51,023 bases of DNA, from assembly GCA_025451845.1 (NCBI GenBank), contig JANWJS010000006.1, positions 1 to 51,023 on the forward strand, in the 5' to 3' direction. Origin of the DNA: Steroidobacteraceae bacterium (GTDB lineage: Bacteria; Pseudomonadota; Gammaproteobacteria; Steroidobacterales; Steroidobacteraceae). Positions within the stretch are counted from its first letter, which is position 1; each line of letters starts with the position of its first letter. Positions 17,673 to 27,963 of the stretch are shown one piece after another. The position numbers and the translations under genes were made by a program. A model generated the notes under the pieces. The model saw only the letters and a list, made by a program, of their open reading frames with translations, searched no databases and was not told the DNA's origin.

Positions 17673-17689
17673 CGCATGCTTCGGGGCTC

Positions 17690-18283
17690 TCACCAGAAGC
17701 GTACGCGGCCGGTGTCGAGATGAACGAAATCGGACTTGGGGTAGTAGCCGACACCACCCCGACGCAGGGCGAGAGCCAGCTCCTGAAGCCGTTTTGTCGC
17801 CACGCCGGGCAGGCGCACATCGATTGCCTGCCCGCGCATGTGGAGGCTCTGCACGGCGACCCCGCTCGAGCGGCGGTGCAGCATCGCATTGGTCTGCGCA
17901 GAGCGGTAGCCGGAGATCACGTGAAACGGCTCGTCGCAGCCGGCGCGGGTCTTGAGATCGAAAAGGATGTCGAGCACCCCAGGGTCGATCCGATGCACCT
18001 CGTCCGTGCGGAAGTCACGCAGGAAATGATTGACCCGGCCGAGCTGTGAGGGCGCGTAGCCGCCGGCCTGGTAGTACGCGCACGTCAAGGTCTCGCCCGT
18101 GTGCGTGTGCACGAAAGACAACGAGCGGCACTCCGCAGCGCGTGCCCATGCGGCCGCGGGTGCGGCAGCCAGGAGTACTGCTGCGGATCGGCCGAGAAAC
18201 GCGCGGCGACCGGCGCAGAAGCGATCGGATCGGTGAGAATCGCAGGACATGGCCGAGGCCTCGGGCGCTGAGGGGGCCATCAT
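17690..18283 (-). CDS. DUF882/YcbK-like M15 peptidase family protein with Tat signal
   Basis: This 197-residue protein carries a twin-arginine-type signal (RRAFLGRSAAVLLAAAPAAA), so it is probably exported folded. The mature part matches the DUF882 peptidase M15 fold: LSFVHTHTGETL, INHFLRDFRTDE-like segment, FHVISGYRSAQTNAML, SLHMRGQAIDVRLPG (metal-ligand His and Asp) and GVGYYPKSDFVHLDTGRVRFW (third ligand His). Relatives such as E. coli MepK cleave 3-3 cross-links in peptidoglycan, so the enzyme may work against the L,D-transpeptidase encoded 1 kb away. The start is uncertain: ATG 18283 is used, and ATG 18250 is also in frame. Its 3' end lies 18 bases from the MFS remnant. Confidence 0.85.
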   Translation of the reverse strand: MMAPSAPEASAMSCDSHRSDRFCAGRRAFLGRSAAVLLAAAPAAAWARAAECRSLSFVHTHTGETLTCAYYQAGGYAPSQLGRVNHFLRDFRTDEVHRIDPGVLDILFDLKTRAGCDEPFHVISGYRSAQTNAMLHRRSSGVAVQSLHMRGQAIDVRLPGVATKRLQELALALRRGGVGYYPKSDFVHLDTGRVRFW

Positions 18284-18331
18284 TCCGGAGGCGGTCGCGC
18301 AAAGTCAATGTCGAGTTACGCACTCCCCGCG

Positions 18332-18514
18332 TCAATGCTCCGGGCGCAGTCCGAGCGCCCGCTCGATGCCTCGTTCCGCCTGTAGCCAATCGTCAATCTC
18401 GCTCCCCTGGGGCGAAGCGCGGCGTTCGGCACAAAAGTACGCGGCCTCGGCGATCCTGGCGTGGAGCTCCGCGGGGTCATGGCGAGCCTGGGGGTAACGG
18501 TGGCGCGCATTCGA
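18332..18514 (-). CDS. DUF2934-type small protein without a clear start
   Basis: A minus-strand frame reads AELHARIAEAAYFCAERRAS, PQGSEIDDWLQAERGIERAL and GLRPEH, then TGA. This matches the short DUF2934 family (R-I-A-x-x-A-Y-x-x-A-E-x-R-G-x-x-x-G-x-E-x-x-D-W-x-x-A-E), found in many stress islands with no known function. The frame is open upstream only to about 18560 and contains no ATG, GTG or TTG, so the start codon is lost, non-standard or displaced by a frameshift. The coordinates given are approximate at the 5' end. It lies between the DUF882 and CBS genes, on their strand. Confidence 0.55.
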   Translation of the reverse strand, partial: SNARHRYPQARHDPAELHARIAEAAYFCAERRASPQGSEIDDWLQAERGIERALGLRPEH

Positions 18515-18583
18515 GGGACCCGCACATTTGAGCCTTCTTCGCGCGGCGGGCCGGTATCTTCATGGAGTTGACGCTCCGAATCG

Positions 18584-19033
18584 CTATTGAAACCGTCCGT
18601 GCTCGTCATGCGCTTGAGAGCCCATCAGAGCCGCGAGCGTACTCAGCTCCTGCGCCACCGCGGGCAGGAGGTCATCCAGCGTGATGATGCCGAAGAGATT
18701 CCCCGAGCCATCGATGAGGGGCGCCCGGCGTACGGCCCGCACGTTGAGCGCCTCGATGGCTTCGGTCAACTCGAGGTGCAGAGGTAACACGAGGGGATCC
18801 GGCGTCATCACATCCCCGACCGTGAGACTGTACAGGTCCGCCAAGCAGCGCAGCTGTCCGCTGACGATGTCGCGGTCGGTCAGCATGCCGATCGGATGCC
18901 GCCGGGGATCATTGCGATCAACGACCACGAGGGCGCCCACGTGCTCATCGCACATGACACGCGCCGCCTCGGCGAGCGGTTCTTCGCGATAGGTCGTCCG
19001 CGCTTGCGGAGTGCGCAGATCCTGAATTCTCAT
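18584..19033 (-). CDS. CBS-pair (Bateman) domain protein
   Basis: This 149-residue cytoplasmic protein is almost entirely two CBS motifs. Motif 1 is EEPLAEAARVMCDEHVGALV, VVDRNDPRRHPIGMLTDRDI. Motif 2 is LELTEAIEALNVRAVRRAPL, IDGSGNLFGIITLDDLL. CBS pairs bind adenine nucleotides such as AMP or ATP and act as energy sensors; stand-alone members are common in oxygen-limitation regulons. The ATG at 19033 has GAGGAG seven bases upstream, so it was preferred over a longer frame to 19123. It is divergent from a second CBS-pair gene, and the shared 124-base promoter carries an 18-bp palindrome. Confidence 0.93.
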   Translation of the reverse strand: MRIQDLRTPQARTTYREEPLAEAARVMCDEHVGALVVVDRNDPRRHPIGMLTDRDIVSGQLRCLADLYSLTVGDVMTPDPLVLPLHLELTEAIEALNVRAVRRAPLIDGSGNLFGIITLDDLLPAVAQELSTLAALMGSQAHDEHGRFQ

Positions 19034-19105
19034 CGCATGACTCCTCGGCTTGGCCGCAGTGCGGCTCTCGGAGGGCACCCTACGCCGCTTGCAGTCGACT
19101 CCGCC

Positions 19106-19123
19106 ATCCGCATTGGTACGCAT
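19106..19123. promoter_or_regulatory. 18-bp palindromic operator between two divergent CBS genes
   Basis: The minus strand reads ATGCGTACCAATGCGGAT, which matches the uspA and MbfA-like promoter sites over AATGCGGAT. It lies 72 bases before the left CBS start and 34 bases before the right one, so one bound dimer could serve both genes. Confidence 0.6.
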
Positions 19124-19157
19124 TGCCGGTCTTCGTCATTCGTGTCGAAATTCACTC

Positions 19158-19598
19158 ATGAACATCGGAACCCTCTGCAGCCGCCACCCCATCACGACTT
19201 CCACGGGCGCGCCGCTTTCGGAAGTGGCCCGTCTGATGCGCGAAGCGCATGTCGGCGCCGTAGTCGTTACGGAAGATGGCCTCGATCATCCGCGCGTCGT
19301 GGGGATCATCACCGATCGGGACATCGTGCGCTCACAGCTCGGGCGGACCGCCGACCTTTCGAGCCTGAGCGCAGGGGAGACCATGACGCGCGATCCGCTC
19401 GTACTCTTCGAGGAAGAATCCATCGACGGGGCGATCGCTCATCTGCGGGCACGGGGAGTGCGGCGAGCTCCCGTGGTCCGGACGGACGGTACGCCAGTCG
19501 GCCTGATCTCAGTCGATGACCTGCTCCGGCATCTGGCCGGCAAGCTCTCTGGGCTCGCAGGCATCGTCGCCTGGCAGGTGCGGCAGGAGCGGCAGTAG
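19158..19598 (+). CDS. CBS-pair (Bateman) domain protein
   Basis: The 146 residues form two CBS motifs: GAPLSEVARLMREAHVGAVV ... VVGIITDRDIVRSQLGR, and ESIDGAIAHLRARGVRRAPV ... VGLISVDDLLRHL. It is a paralogue of the divergent neighbour and of the CBS protein at 47191-47640. Expected behaviour is adenine-nucleotide binding and allosteric control of an unknown partner. The ATG at 19158 is where family homology begins. The peroxiredoxin remnant starts only about 20 bases downstream. Confidence 0.93.
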   Translation: MNIGTLCSRHPITTSTGAPLSEVARLMREAHVGAVVVTEDGLDHPRVVGIITDRDIVRSQLGRTADLSSLSAGETMTRDPLVLFEEESIDGAIAHLRARGVRRAPVVRTDGTPVGLISVDDLLRHLAGKLSGLAGIVAWQVRQERQ

Positions 19599-19619
19599 GC
19601 GAGGTTTGTCCATGAATTC

Positions 19620-20032
19620 GATGCATCACAGCTCGCCTGGCGCGAGAGTATCCGCCACCGCTTCGGCGTGACCAGGTTGCGCGGCGGTACGAAATGTTCC
19701 ACCCGCACCATGCGCCGAGCGCGGCGGTGCGCGCGCTCTTCGTGATCGATCCGCAGGCCAAGGTGCGTGCCATGCTGCACTATCCGGTGACTGTCGGTCG
19801 CTCAGTAAATGAGGTTCTGCGGCTCGTGCAGGCTTTGCAGACTGCAGACCGGCTCGGGGTCGTGACGCCGGAGGGGTGGACACCCGGAGAGGAGACGGTC
19901 GAGCTGCCGCCGGATACGGCGGGCGGAACCGATGCTCGACGGGGGGAGCGCGGCGGTAGCGCCTACGGGTGTGTCGACTGGTATTACTACAAGCGGCCGG
20001 CCAGCGAGGAAGGCGGAAGCCCGCGGCGATAA
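19620..20032 (+). pseudogene. C-terminal remnant of a 1-Cys peroxiredoxin (AhpC/TSA family)
   Basis: The main frame (from 19694) reads VRALFVIDPQAKVRAMLHYP, VTVGRSVNEVLRLVQALQTA and VVTPEGWTPGEETVELPPDT. This is the C-terminal half of Prx6-type peroxiredoxins (S-V-F-V-I-D-P, G-R-N-x-x-E-I-L-R, P-x-x-W-x-P-G-E). Upstream, another frame has LAWRESIRHRFG and a shifted one VARRYEMFHPHHA, fitting the preceding segment with at least one frameshift. The catalytic peroxidatic-Cys region (PVCTTE) is absent. It is therefore a broken peroxide-detoxification gene. Confidence 0.7.
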
Positions 20033-20093
20033 TCCGCAAGGTGGCTTGTCGGGCGGCTCTGACTCCACGGGCGTCCCGAACCCGTAACAGCAC

Positions 20094-20540
20094 TCATGTG
20101 AAAGTCATTTGGATCGCGATCGCCGTGTCTGCGCCGGGGTCGAGCTGCGCGGTTTGCTTTCTCGACAGATAGCGAATGGAGGCGATCCGAGCCAATCCAC
20201 TTCCCTGCACCATGATGGCATCGCGCCCACACGCGCAGACGGTGCGCTCATGTTCGCCGGCCACCAGGAAAATCGTCAGAGCGCTGGCGAGGCCAGGAAT
20301 GGGATGTTCGAGGCGCACGAGGTGCGCTCGCGTCTCGTGTGAAGTCCAGATGAGCAGGGTGCGCTCATCGAGCGGCTCCCAGCTCCCGAGGGCTTCGACG
20401 TGGATGGACTCGTGCAGATGCACGGCCCGCGCCTTACATGCCGACGTTGAGGCGGAGGCGAATGGGGCGATGACTAGAGCCAGCAGAACGAGGAGCGGCA
20501 GCTCGCCATGGGCAGGAAGGTTGTCGCGAATCCGGCGCAT
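20094..20540 (-). CDS. DUF6491-like exported protein
   Basis: This 148-residue protein has an N-terminal export signal (LPLLVLLALVIAPFASAS). The mature part contains WEPLDERTLLIWTSHETRAH, LVRLEHPIPGL, CACGRDAIMVQGSGLARIAS and IRYLSRKQ. This resembles DUF6491, small periplasmic or lipoprotein-like proteins of unknown function in Xanthomonadales and sphingomonads. It follows the BON-domain gene by 22 bases on the same strand and probably shares its transcript. I base the family call on the pattern W-x-x-L-D-x-R-x-L-L-I-W-T and C-x-x-G-R-D-A-I. Confidence 0.6.
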   Translation of the reverse strand: MRRIRDNLPAHGELPLLVLLALVIAPFASASTSACKARAVHLHESIHVEALGSWEPLDERTLLIWTSHETRAHLVRLEHPIPGLASALTIFLVAGEHERTVCACGRDAIMVQGSGLARIASIRYLSRKQTAQLDPGADTAIAIQMTFT

Positions 20541-20562
20541 GGTAGTTGAACGGCCGCGAGAG

Positions 20563-23248
<2,686 letters not shown>

Positions 23249-23268
<20 letters not shown>

Positions 23269-23515
23269 GGTGGTGCGCCGGCAGCGCGAGCGGCTCTCGC
23301 GCGCCCGGCGTGAGAGCCGACGCTCGATCGGCAAGGATTTGGCGCTGACAGGCGTGATCGGCTGGACGATCGTGGTGACGACACTCCTTGGCGTCTATGC
23401 GGGCCGATGGATCGACCGCCGTCTCGGGACCGGGATTGCCTGGACACTCGGGCTGCTCTTCGTCGGCATCACGCTCGGGTGCGTACTCGCCTGGCAGAGG
23501 TTGAATCGGCCGTGA
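23249..23515 (+). CDS. atpQ: N-type ATPase accessory membrane protein AtpQ
   Basis: This small protein of 88 residues has a basic N-terminus (LDEVVRRQRERLSRARRESR) and two membrane helices (about 34-52 and 62-80, separated by GRWIDRRLGTG). The G-x-x-x-D-x-x-x-G-T pattern matches the AtpZ/AtpI-like family called AtpQ in N-ATPase operons, probably a factor for c-ring assembly or ion transport. It starts inside the end of atpC (ATG 23249, GGAG upstream) and ends four bases beyond the GTG that precedes atpR. Confidence 0.85.
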
Positions 23516-23517
23516 CG

Positions 23518-23799
23518 ATGTATTCAACAGGTGTCGATCTACGGCTCGCTGTGCTTTTTTCGGCCGGCGGCCTCGCCTTCGGCTGGGGCTACTTTGCGGC
23601 GCTGCGGCGCGGGATTGACGCTTATGCCGCCCAGCGCGCCGTGTTCAAGAGCCTGCTATGGATGCTCGCGCGACTCGCTGCCGCGGCGCTTTTCTTCGCC
23701 TGCGCGGTCCGCTGGGGCGCATGGCCGCTCGTTGCGGCGTTCCTGGGATTCCTTGCGGCCCGGCAGATTGCTGTTCGCGCCGCGCGGAGAGCGGCATGA
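23518..23799 (+). CDS. atpR: N-type ATPase accessory membrane protein AtpR
   Basis: The 93-residue hydrophobic protein has three predicted helices. The first reads LRLAVLFSAGGLAFGWGYFA, followed by ALRRGIDAYAAQ and two more helices. Size, position between atpQ and atpB, and topology fit AtpR, an N-ATPase-specific protein of unresolved role, perhaps in c-ring assembly. The ATG at 23518 was chosen; a GTG at 23512 overlaps the atpQ stop and would add two residues. The stop overlaps the atpB start. Confidence 0.8.
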   Translation: MYSTGVDLRLAVLFSAGGLAFGWGYFAALRRGIDAYAAQRAVFKSLLWMLARLAAAALFFACAVRWGAWPLVAAFLGFLAARQIAVRAARRAA

Positions 23800-24509
23800 C
23801 GCAGGGCTCGCCGCTTGCAACCGTTGTCGTTTTCCACATCGGGCCGCTGCAAGTGACGCAGCCGGTGGTAACGACGTGGGCGATCATGGCCGTGCTTGCT
23901 CTCGGGTCCTGGGCGCTGACTCGCCGTCTTCGCCCCGAGCCCTCGCGGCGGCAGGCGATTCTCGAGTTCCTCGTCACCGGTATCGAGAGTCAGATCAAGG
24001 AGGTGGTGCGCCGGGATGCGAGACCGCTGCTGCCGCTCCTCGGCACGCTCTTCATCTTCCTGCTCGTGGCGAATGTCAGCGCGGTCCTCCCGGACGTTCA
24101 GGCGCCCACCGGCAGGATCGAGACGCCGGCGGCGCTCGCCCTCATCGTGTTCCTCTCCGTACACTGGTTCGGCGTGCGCGCCCGGGGGCTACTCGGCTAT
24201 CTCGGCAGCTTCGCACAGCCGAAGCTCGTCATGCTGCCGCTCAATCTGCTATCGGAAGTCACCCGGACTTTCTCTCTCATAGTGCGTCTCTTCGGCAACA
24301 TCATGAGCGGGGAGTTCCTGATTGCGCTCCTGCTCGCGCTCGCGGGGCTCCTGGTGCCGGTTCCACTCATGGCGCTGGAGCTTCTGGTCGGCGTCGTGCA
24401 GGCCTACATATTTTCGGTGCTCGCCACGGTCTTCATCGGCGCCGCGGTGGGCGGGGAGTCGGCCGAGTCCGGCGACCCGCTCGAGCATCCGGCTACACCC
24501 GTTGAATAG
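23796..24509 (+). CDS. atpB: N-type ATPase subunit a
   Basis: The 237-residue inner-membrane stator subunit forms the ion half-channels beside the c-ring. Family marks are PLLGTLFIFLLVANVSAVLP, LSVHWFGVRARGLLGYL and SLIVRLFGNIMSGEFLIALL, which holds the essential channel Arg (in IVRLFGN). VVQAYIFSVLATVFIGAAV is the usual C-terminal helix. It is shorter than housekeeping AtpB (about 270), as is normal for N-ATPases. Its start overlaps the atpR stop by four bases. Confidence 0.93.
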   Translation: MTQGSPLATVVVFHIGPLQVTQPVVTTWAIMAVLALGSWALTRRLRPEPSRRQAILEFLVTGIESQIKEVVRRDARPLLPLLGTLFIFLLVANVSAVLPDVQAPTGRIETPAALALIVFLSVHWFGVRARGLLGYLGSFAQPKLVMLPLNLLSEVTRTFSLIVRLFGNIMSGEFLIALLLALAGLLVPVPLMALELLVGVVQAYIFSVLATVFIGAAVGGESAESGDPLEHPATPVE

Positions 24510-24527
24510 ATTCGAGAGGTTCTCCCA

Positions 24528-24767
24528 ATGGACGCGAAGATCATCAGCATCATTGCCGCCGCGGTGGCGGTTTCCATCGGCTCGATCGGGCCGGCGCTCG
24601 GCGAGGGCCGCTCGGTGGCCGCGGCAATGGATGCCATCGCGCGCCAGCCGGAAGCGGCGGGGACGATCTCCCGGACGCTCTTCGTCGGACTCGCCATGAT
24701 CGAGACGATGGCGATCTACTGCCTCGTCATCGCGCTGATCCTGCTCTTCGCCAACCCGTACGCATAG
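24528..24767 (+). CDS. atpE: N-type ATPase rotor subunit c
   Basis: This 79-residue hairpin protein has two membrane helices joined by the polar loop ARQPEAAG. Glu59 in helix 2 (IETMAIYC) is the ion-binding carboxylate. Helix 1 carries a second carboxylate, Glu26 (ALGEGRSV), at the position of Gln32 in the Na+ enzyme of Ilyobacter. Thr60 and Tyr64 keep two further positions of the Na+ ligand set, but Met replaces the remaining Thr. Two glutamates per site are a known N-ATPase feature. The Burkholderia pseudomallei c17 ring with this general design was reported to be proton-specific, so the ion here is undecided. Confidence 0.94.
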   Translation: MDAKIISIIAAAVAVSIGSIGPALGEGRSVAAAMDAIARQPEAAGTISRTLFVGLAMIETMAIYCLVIALILLFANPYA

Positions 24768-24771
24768 CAAC

Positions 24772-25527
24772 ATGCGCTTCGACTGGTCAACGCTCGCGCT
24801 GCAGCTCGTCAACTTCGCCATCCTCGTCTGGCTGCTGCAACGCTTCCTCTACCGGCCCATCCTGCGGCTGGTCGATGCCCGCCGTGCCGCGCTCGAGCGC
24901 GAGCACGCGGAGGCGGCGGGTGCGGCCGAGACCGCAAAACGGCAGCTATCCGAGTTGCAGGCGCAGCGCACGGGTATTGCTGGCGAGCGCGCGGAGGCGC
25001 TTGCGCGCGCGCAGGAGGAGAGCCGGCAACTCCTCACGTCTCGGCGTGAGCAGGCGGAGCACGACGCCGCTACTCTGATGGAGGAAGCTCGGCGGACGCT
25101 CGCTCGCGAGCGGGAGCAGGTTCTGGAGGAGGCGCGTCGCGCGGCGCTCGACCTCGCCGCCGACATCGCGCGCCGCGTGCTCGCGGAGATTCCGGAGTCG
25201 TTGCGAGCGCAGGCGTGGCTCGAGCGGATCGAGCGGCATCTGGGATCGCTCCCTCCTGCGGAGCGAGCAGCGCTCGCAATTGAGCTCACCGCCAGCAGCC
25301 CCATGAAGGTGTTGACGGCGTGTCCCGTCGCCGCCGCGGCCGAAGAGGCGTGGCGGTTGGGACTGCGCACCGCGCTCGGCTCTGAGGTCGCCGTCGAATT
25401 TGAGACCGAACCGGCGCTGATTGCCGGCGCCGAGTTGCATTTTCCGCATGCGAAGCTGAGCTTTTGCGTCGCAGGGGCCATTTTGGCATTGCAAGAGGAG
25501 GTCGGACGGCGTGGACCGGGTCACTGA
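24772..25527 (+). CDS. atpF: N-type ATPase peripheral stalk protein (b subunit with delta-like C-terminus)
   Basis: This is a 251-residue single-span protein. The N-terminal helix [20 protein letters not shown] anchors it in the membrane. A long charged coiled coil follows (about 30-140). The C-terminal 110 residues (from about [10 protein letters not shown]) look like a delta-type domain, ending [21 protein letters not shown]-ATPase operons lack a separate delta gene, and their b subunit is about 100 residues longer than usual, as here. It links the head to subunit a. The stop lies inside atpA, whose GTG overlaps by 17 bases. Confidence 0.9.
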   Translation: MRFDWSTLALQLVNFAILVWLLQRFLYRPILRLVDARRAALEREHAEAAGAAETAKRQLSELQAQRTGIAGERAEALARAQEESRQLLTSRREQAEHDAATLMEEARRTLAREREQVLEEARRAALDLAADIARRVLAEIPESLRAQAWLERIERHLGSLPPAERAALAIELTASSPMKVLTACPVAAAAEEAWRLGLRTALGSEVAVEFETEPALIAGAELHFPHAKLSFCVAGAILALQEEVGRRGPGH

Positions 25528-27049
25528 GGAATTCAAACAGTGGGTGGCGCAGAGTCGCGGCCGGCTCGGGCGCGCGTCTCTCGAGCCGCAACTCTCACGG
25601 ATCGGACGCATCGTGCAGGTGGGCGACGGGGTGGCGAGCATCGAGGGGCTACCCGACACGCGCCTGGACGAGCTGCTCGAGATCGAGGGCGGCGTTGCCG
25701 CGCAGGCGGTCGACCTGGGTGAGACCACGATTGGCTGCGTCCTGCTAGGGGAGGCCGCGGCCGTCGCCGCCGGCTGCGTCGTGCATGGCACGGGAGACGT
25801 CGTCAAGGTGCCGGTGGGCGAGGCGCTCCTCGGGCGGGTCGTCGATGCCCTTGGCCGGCCGCTCGACGGCGGCGAGCCGATTGTCCCGGAGTCGACGGCG
25901 CCCGTGGAGCGGCCGGCACCGTCGATCGTCGATCGCGCGCTGGTCGAGCGGCCCCTCGCGACCGGCGTGCTCGTCATCGATGCGGCCATCCCCTTGGGGC
26001 GCGGCCAGCGGGAGCTCATCATCGGCGATCGCGGCACCGGCAAGACGGCCCTCGCGCTCGACACGATCATCAACCAACGCACGAGCGATGTGATCTGCGT
26101 GTATGCCGCGATCGGACAGAAGGCATCCTCGGTGGCGGGAGTCATCGATGCGGTGCGCCGCTACGGGGCGCCCGAGCGCTGCATCTTCGTCATCGGCGAA
26201 GCCGATGCCGCGCCGGGCCTGCAATGGCTCACGCCTTACTCCGCCTGCACCATGGCGGAGCATTTCGTCGAGGCGGGCCGCGACGTCCTCCTCGTCCTGG
26301 ACGATCTCACCAAGCACGCGGCGGTGCATCGGGAGATCTCGCTCCTCCTGCGCCGGCCACCGGGGCGCGAGGCCTATCCGGGTGACATCTTCTACCTCCA
26401 TTCCCGGCTTCTCGAGCGCGCCGCGAAGCTATCACCCGAGCGCGGTGGCGGCTCTCTGACGGCGTTGCCGATCGCCGAGACGCAGGCGGGGAACCTGAGC
26501 GCCTACATCCCCACCAACCTCATTTCGATCACGGACGGGCAGATCTATCTCGACCCCAGGCTCTTCTATGAGAATCAGAAGCCGGCGGTCGATGTCGGCA
26601 AGAGCGTTTCGCGGGTTGGCGGCAAGGCGCAGGCCGCGGTTGTAAAGCCGCTCGCCGAGAGCCTGCGGCTGGAGTATGCACAGTTTCTAGAGCTCGAGGT
26701 GTTCACGCGCTTCGGTACGCTGGTCGATGAGCGCACACGGCGGGTCATCGAGCACGGCCGGCGCATACGGGCGGTGTTCACTCAGCCGCAATACGCGCCG
26801 CTTTGCGTCGGTGAGGAAGTGGCCCTGCTGATGGCGCTCGCGGAGCGGGTGCTCGATGAAGTACCGCTCGAGCGCGTCGACTCGTTTCGGGAGCGCCTGC
26901 GCGACTGGCTCGCCGTGCAGGTCCCGGAGGCGCTGACGCTCGATGATCGCTCGAGCCCGCTCTCGGAAAGGGCCAGCGCGAAGTTGCGCAGCGCGCTCAC
27001 CGCGCTCGCGCAGACGGTGGCAGGACAGCCCACCGCGCAAGGTGCGTGA
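25511..27049 (+). CDS. atpA: N-type ATPase alpha subunit
   Basis: The 512-residue non-catalytic nucleotide-binding head subunit has Walker [20 protein letters not shown] (about 171-189), [17 protein letters not shown], the [20 protein letters not shown]alker B region, [20 protein letters not shown], and [29 protein letters not shown]. All are typical of alpha. The start is a GTG at 25511 inside the end of atpF. The C-terminus is followed directly by atpG (TGATG overlap). All key residues expected of an active ATPase head are present. Confidence 0.95.
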   Translation: MDRVTEEFKQWVAQSRGRLGRASLEPQLSRIGRIVQVGDGVASIEGLPDTRLDELLEIEGGVAAQAVDLGETTIGCVLLGEAAAVAAGCVVHGTGDVVKVPVGEALLGRVVDALGRPLDGGEPIVPESTAPVERPAPSIVDRALVERPLATGVLVIDAAIPLGRGQRELIIGDRGTGKTALALDTIINQRTSDVICVYAAIGQKASSVAGVIDAVRRYGAPERCIFVIGEADAAPGLQWLTPYSACTMAEHFVEAGRDVLLVLDDLTKHAAVHREISLLLRRPPGREAYPGDIFYLHSRLLERAAKLSPERGGGSLTALPIAETQAGNLSAYIPTNLISITDGQIYLDPRLFYENQKPAVDVGKSVSRVGGKAQAAVVKPLAESLRLEYAQFLELEVFTRFGTLVDERTRRVIEHGRRIRAVFTQPQYAPLCVGEEVALLMALAERVLDEVPLERVDSFRERLRDWLAVQVPEALTLDDRSSPLSERASAKLRSALTALAQTVAGQPTAQGA

Positions 27050-27903
27050 TGCGACTTGCCGAGATCGAGCGACATGTCTCGAGCATCGAGGAGCTGCAGC
27101 GGATCGTCGGCGCAATGCGCGCGATTGCCAGCATGCGCGTGCAGGAGGCGCTGCGCGCGCTGACGAGCGTGCGGGAGTACGGTAGTGCAATGGCGGCGGC
27201 TGTCCGCGAGGCGCTTGCGATCGCGGCTGACGAGCGTATCGCCCCCGGCGAGGCGCAGCGGGGTGGGCGGCGCGCCATCGTCGTCTTCACGAGTGAGCAT
27301 GGCTTCGTCGGCGGATTCAACGAGCGGCTGCTCGAGGCGGCAGGTGTCAACCCCGACGTTGGCGATACGCTGCTCATCGTCGGCAGCCGCGGGGGCGCTC
27401 TCGCCAGCGACCGCGGGCTCACCGTCGCATCGACGCATGCGATGGCCACCCGGCTCGCCAGCGTCCCTGAAGTTGTCGAACGCGTCCGGGAAGGACTCTA
27501 TTCGCGGATTGCGAGTGCCGAGATCAAGCGCGCCGAGGTCGTCTTCGGATCCCATCAACGCAGCGGCGCGACCGTCATCGGGCGCCGCCAGCTCTTTCCG
27601 CTCGACTTATCAGCGCGCCGGGAGCGCTTTGAACCCGTGCCACTTCACGACCTGCCCGCGGCCGAGCTGCTGGAGAGGCTTACGGCCGAATACATCCTCT
27701 CACAGTTGACGGAGGCGGCCACCGAGTCGCTTGCAGCCGAGAACGCTGCGCGCTTCGCGGCGATGGAGGCCGCCCACGACAATGTCGGCAAGAAGGTCCA
27801 AGCGCTGCGCCTCGATGCCTCGCGCGCGCGTCAGGAAGAGGTGACCACGGAGTTGCTGGACTTGGTGATCGGGCAGCAGGCCGTCGACAAATCACTATCC
27901 TGA
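27049..27903 (+). CDS. atpG: N-type ATPase gamma subunit
   Basis: The 284-residue central rotor shaft begins with AEIERHVSSIEELQRIVGAM, RAIASMRVQEA, the long N-terminal coiled coil. The middle Rossmann-like part has VVFTSEHGFVGGFNERLLEA (matching S-D-x-G-L-x-G-x-x-N in family members). The C-terminal helix includes ENAARFAAMEAAHDNVGKKV and VTTELLDLVIGQQAV. It is divergent from housekeeping gamma, as usual for N-ATPases. It completes the nine-gene set; 60 bases separate it from the DUF4010 gene. Confidence 0.92.
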   Translation: MRLAEIERHVSSIEELQRIVGAMRAIASMRVQEALRALTSVREYGSAMAAAVREALAIAADERIAPGEAQRGGRRAIVVFTSEHGFVGGFNERLLEAAGVNPDVGDTLLIVGSRGGALASDRGLTVASTHAMATRLASVPEVVERVREGLYSRIASAEIKRAEVVFGSHQRSGATVIGRRQLFPLDLSARRERFEPVPLHDLPAAELLERLTAEYILSQLTEAATESLAAENAARFAAMEAAHDNVGKKVQALRLDASRARQEEVTTELLDLVIGQQAVDKSLS

Positions 27904-27963
27904 TGCCCGAGCGCTGCCCGCCTGAGGTTGCGCTTCGGCCGCGAGAGTATCCTTGCTGGCAGC

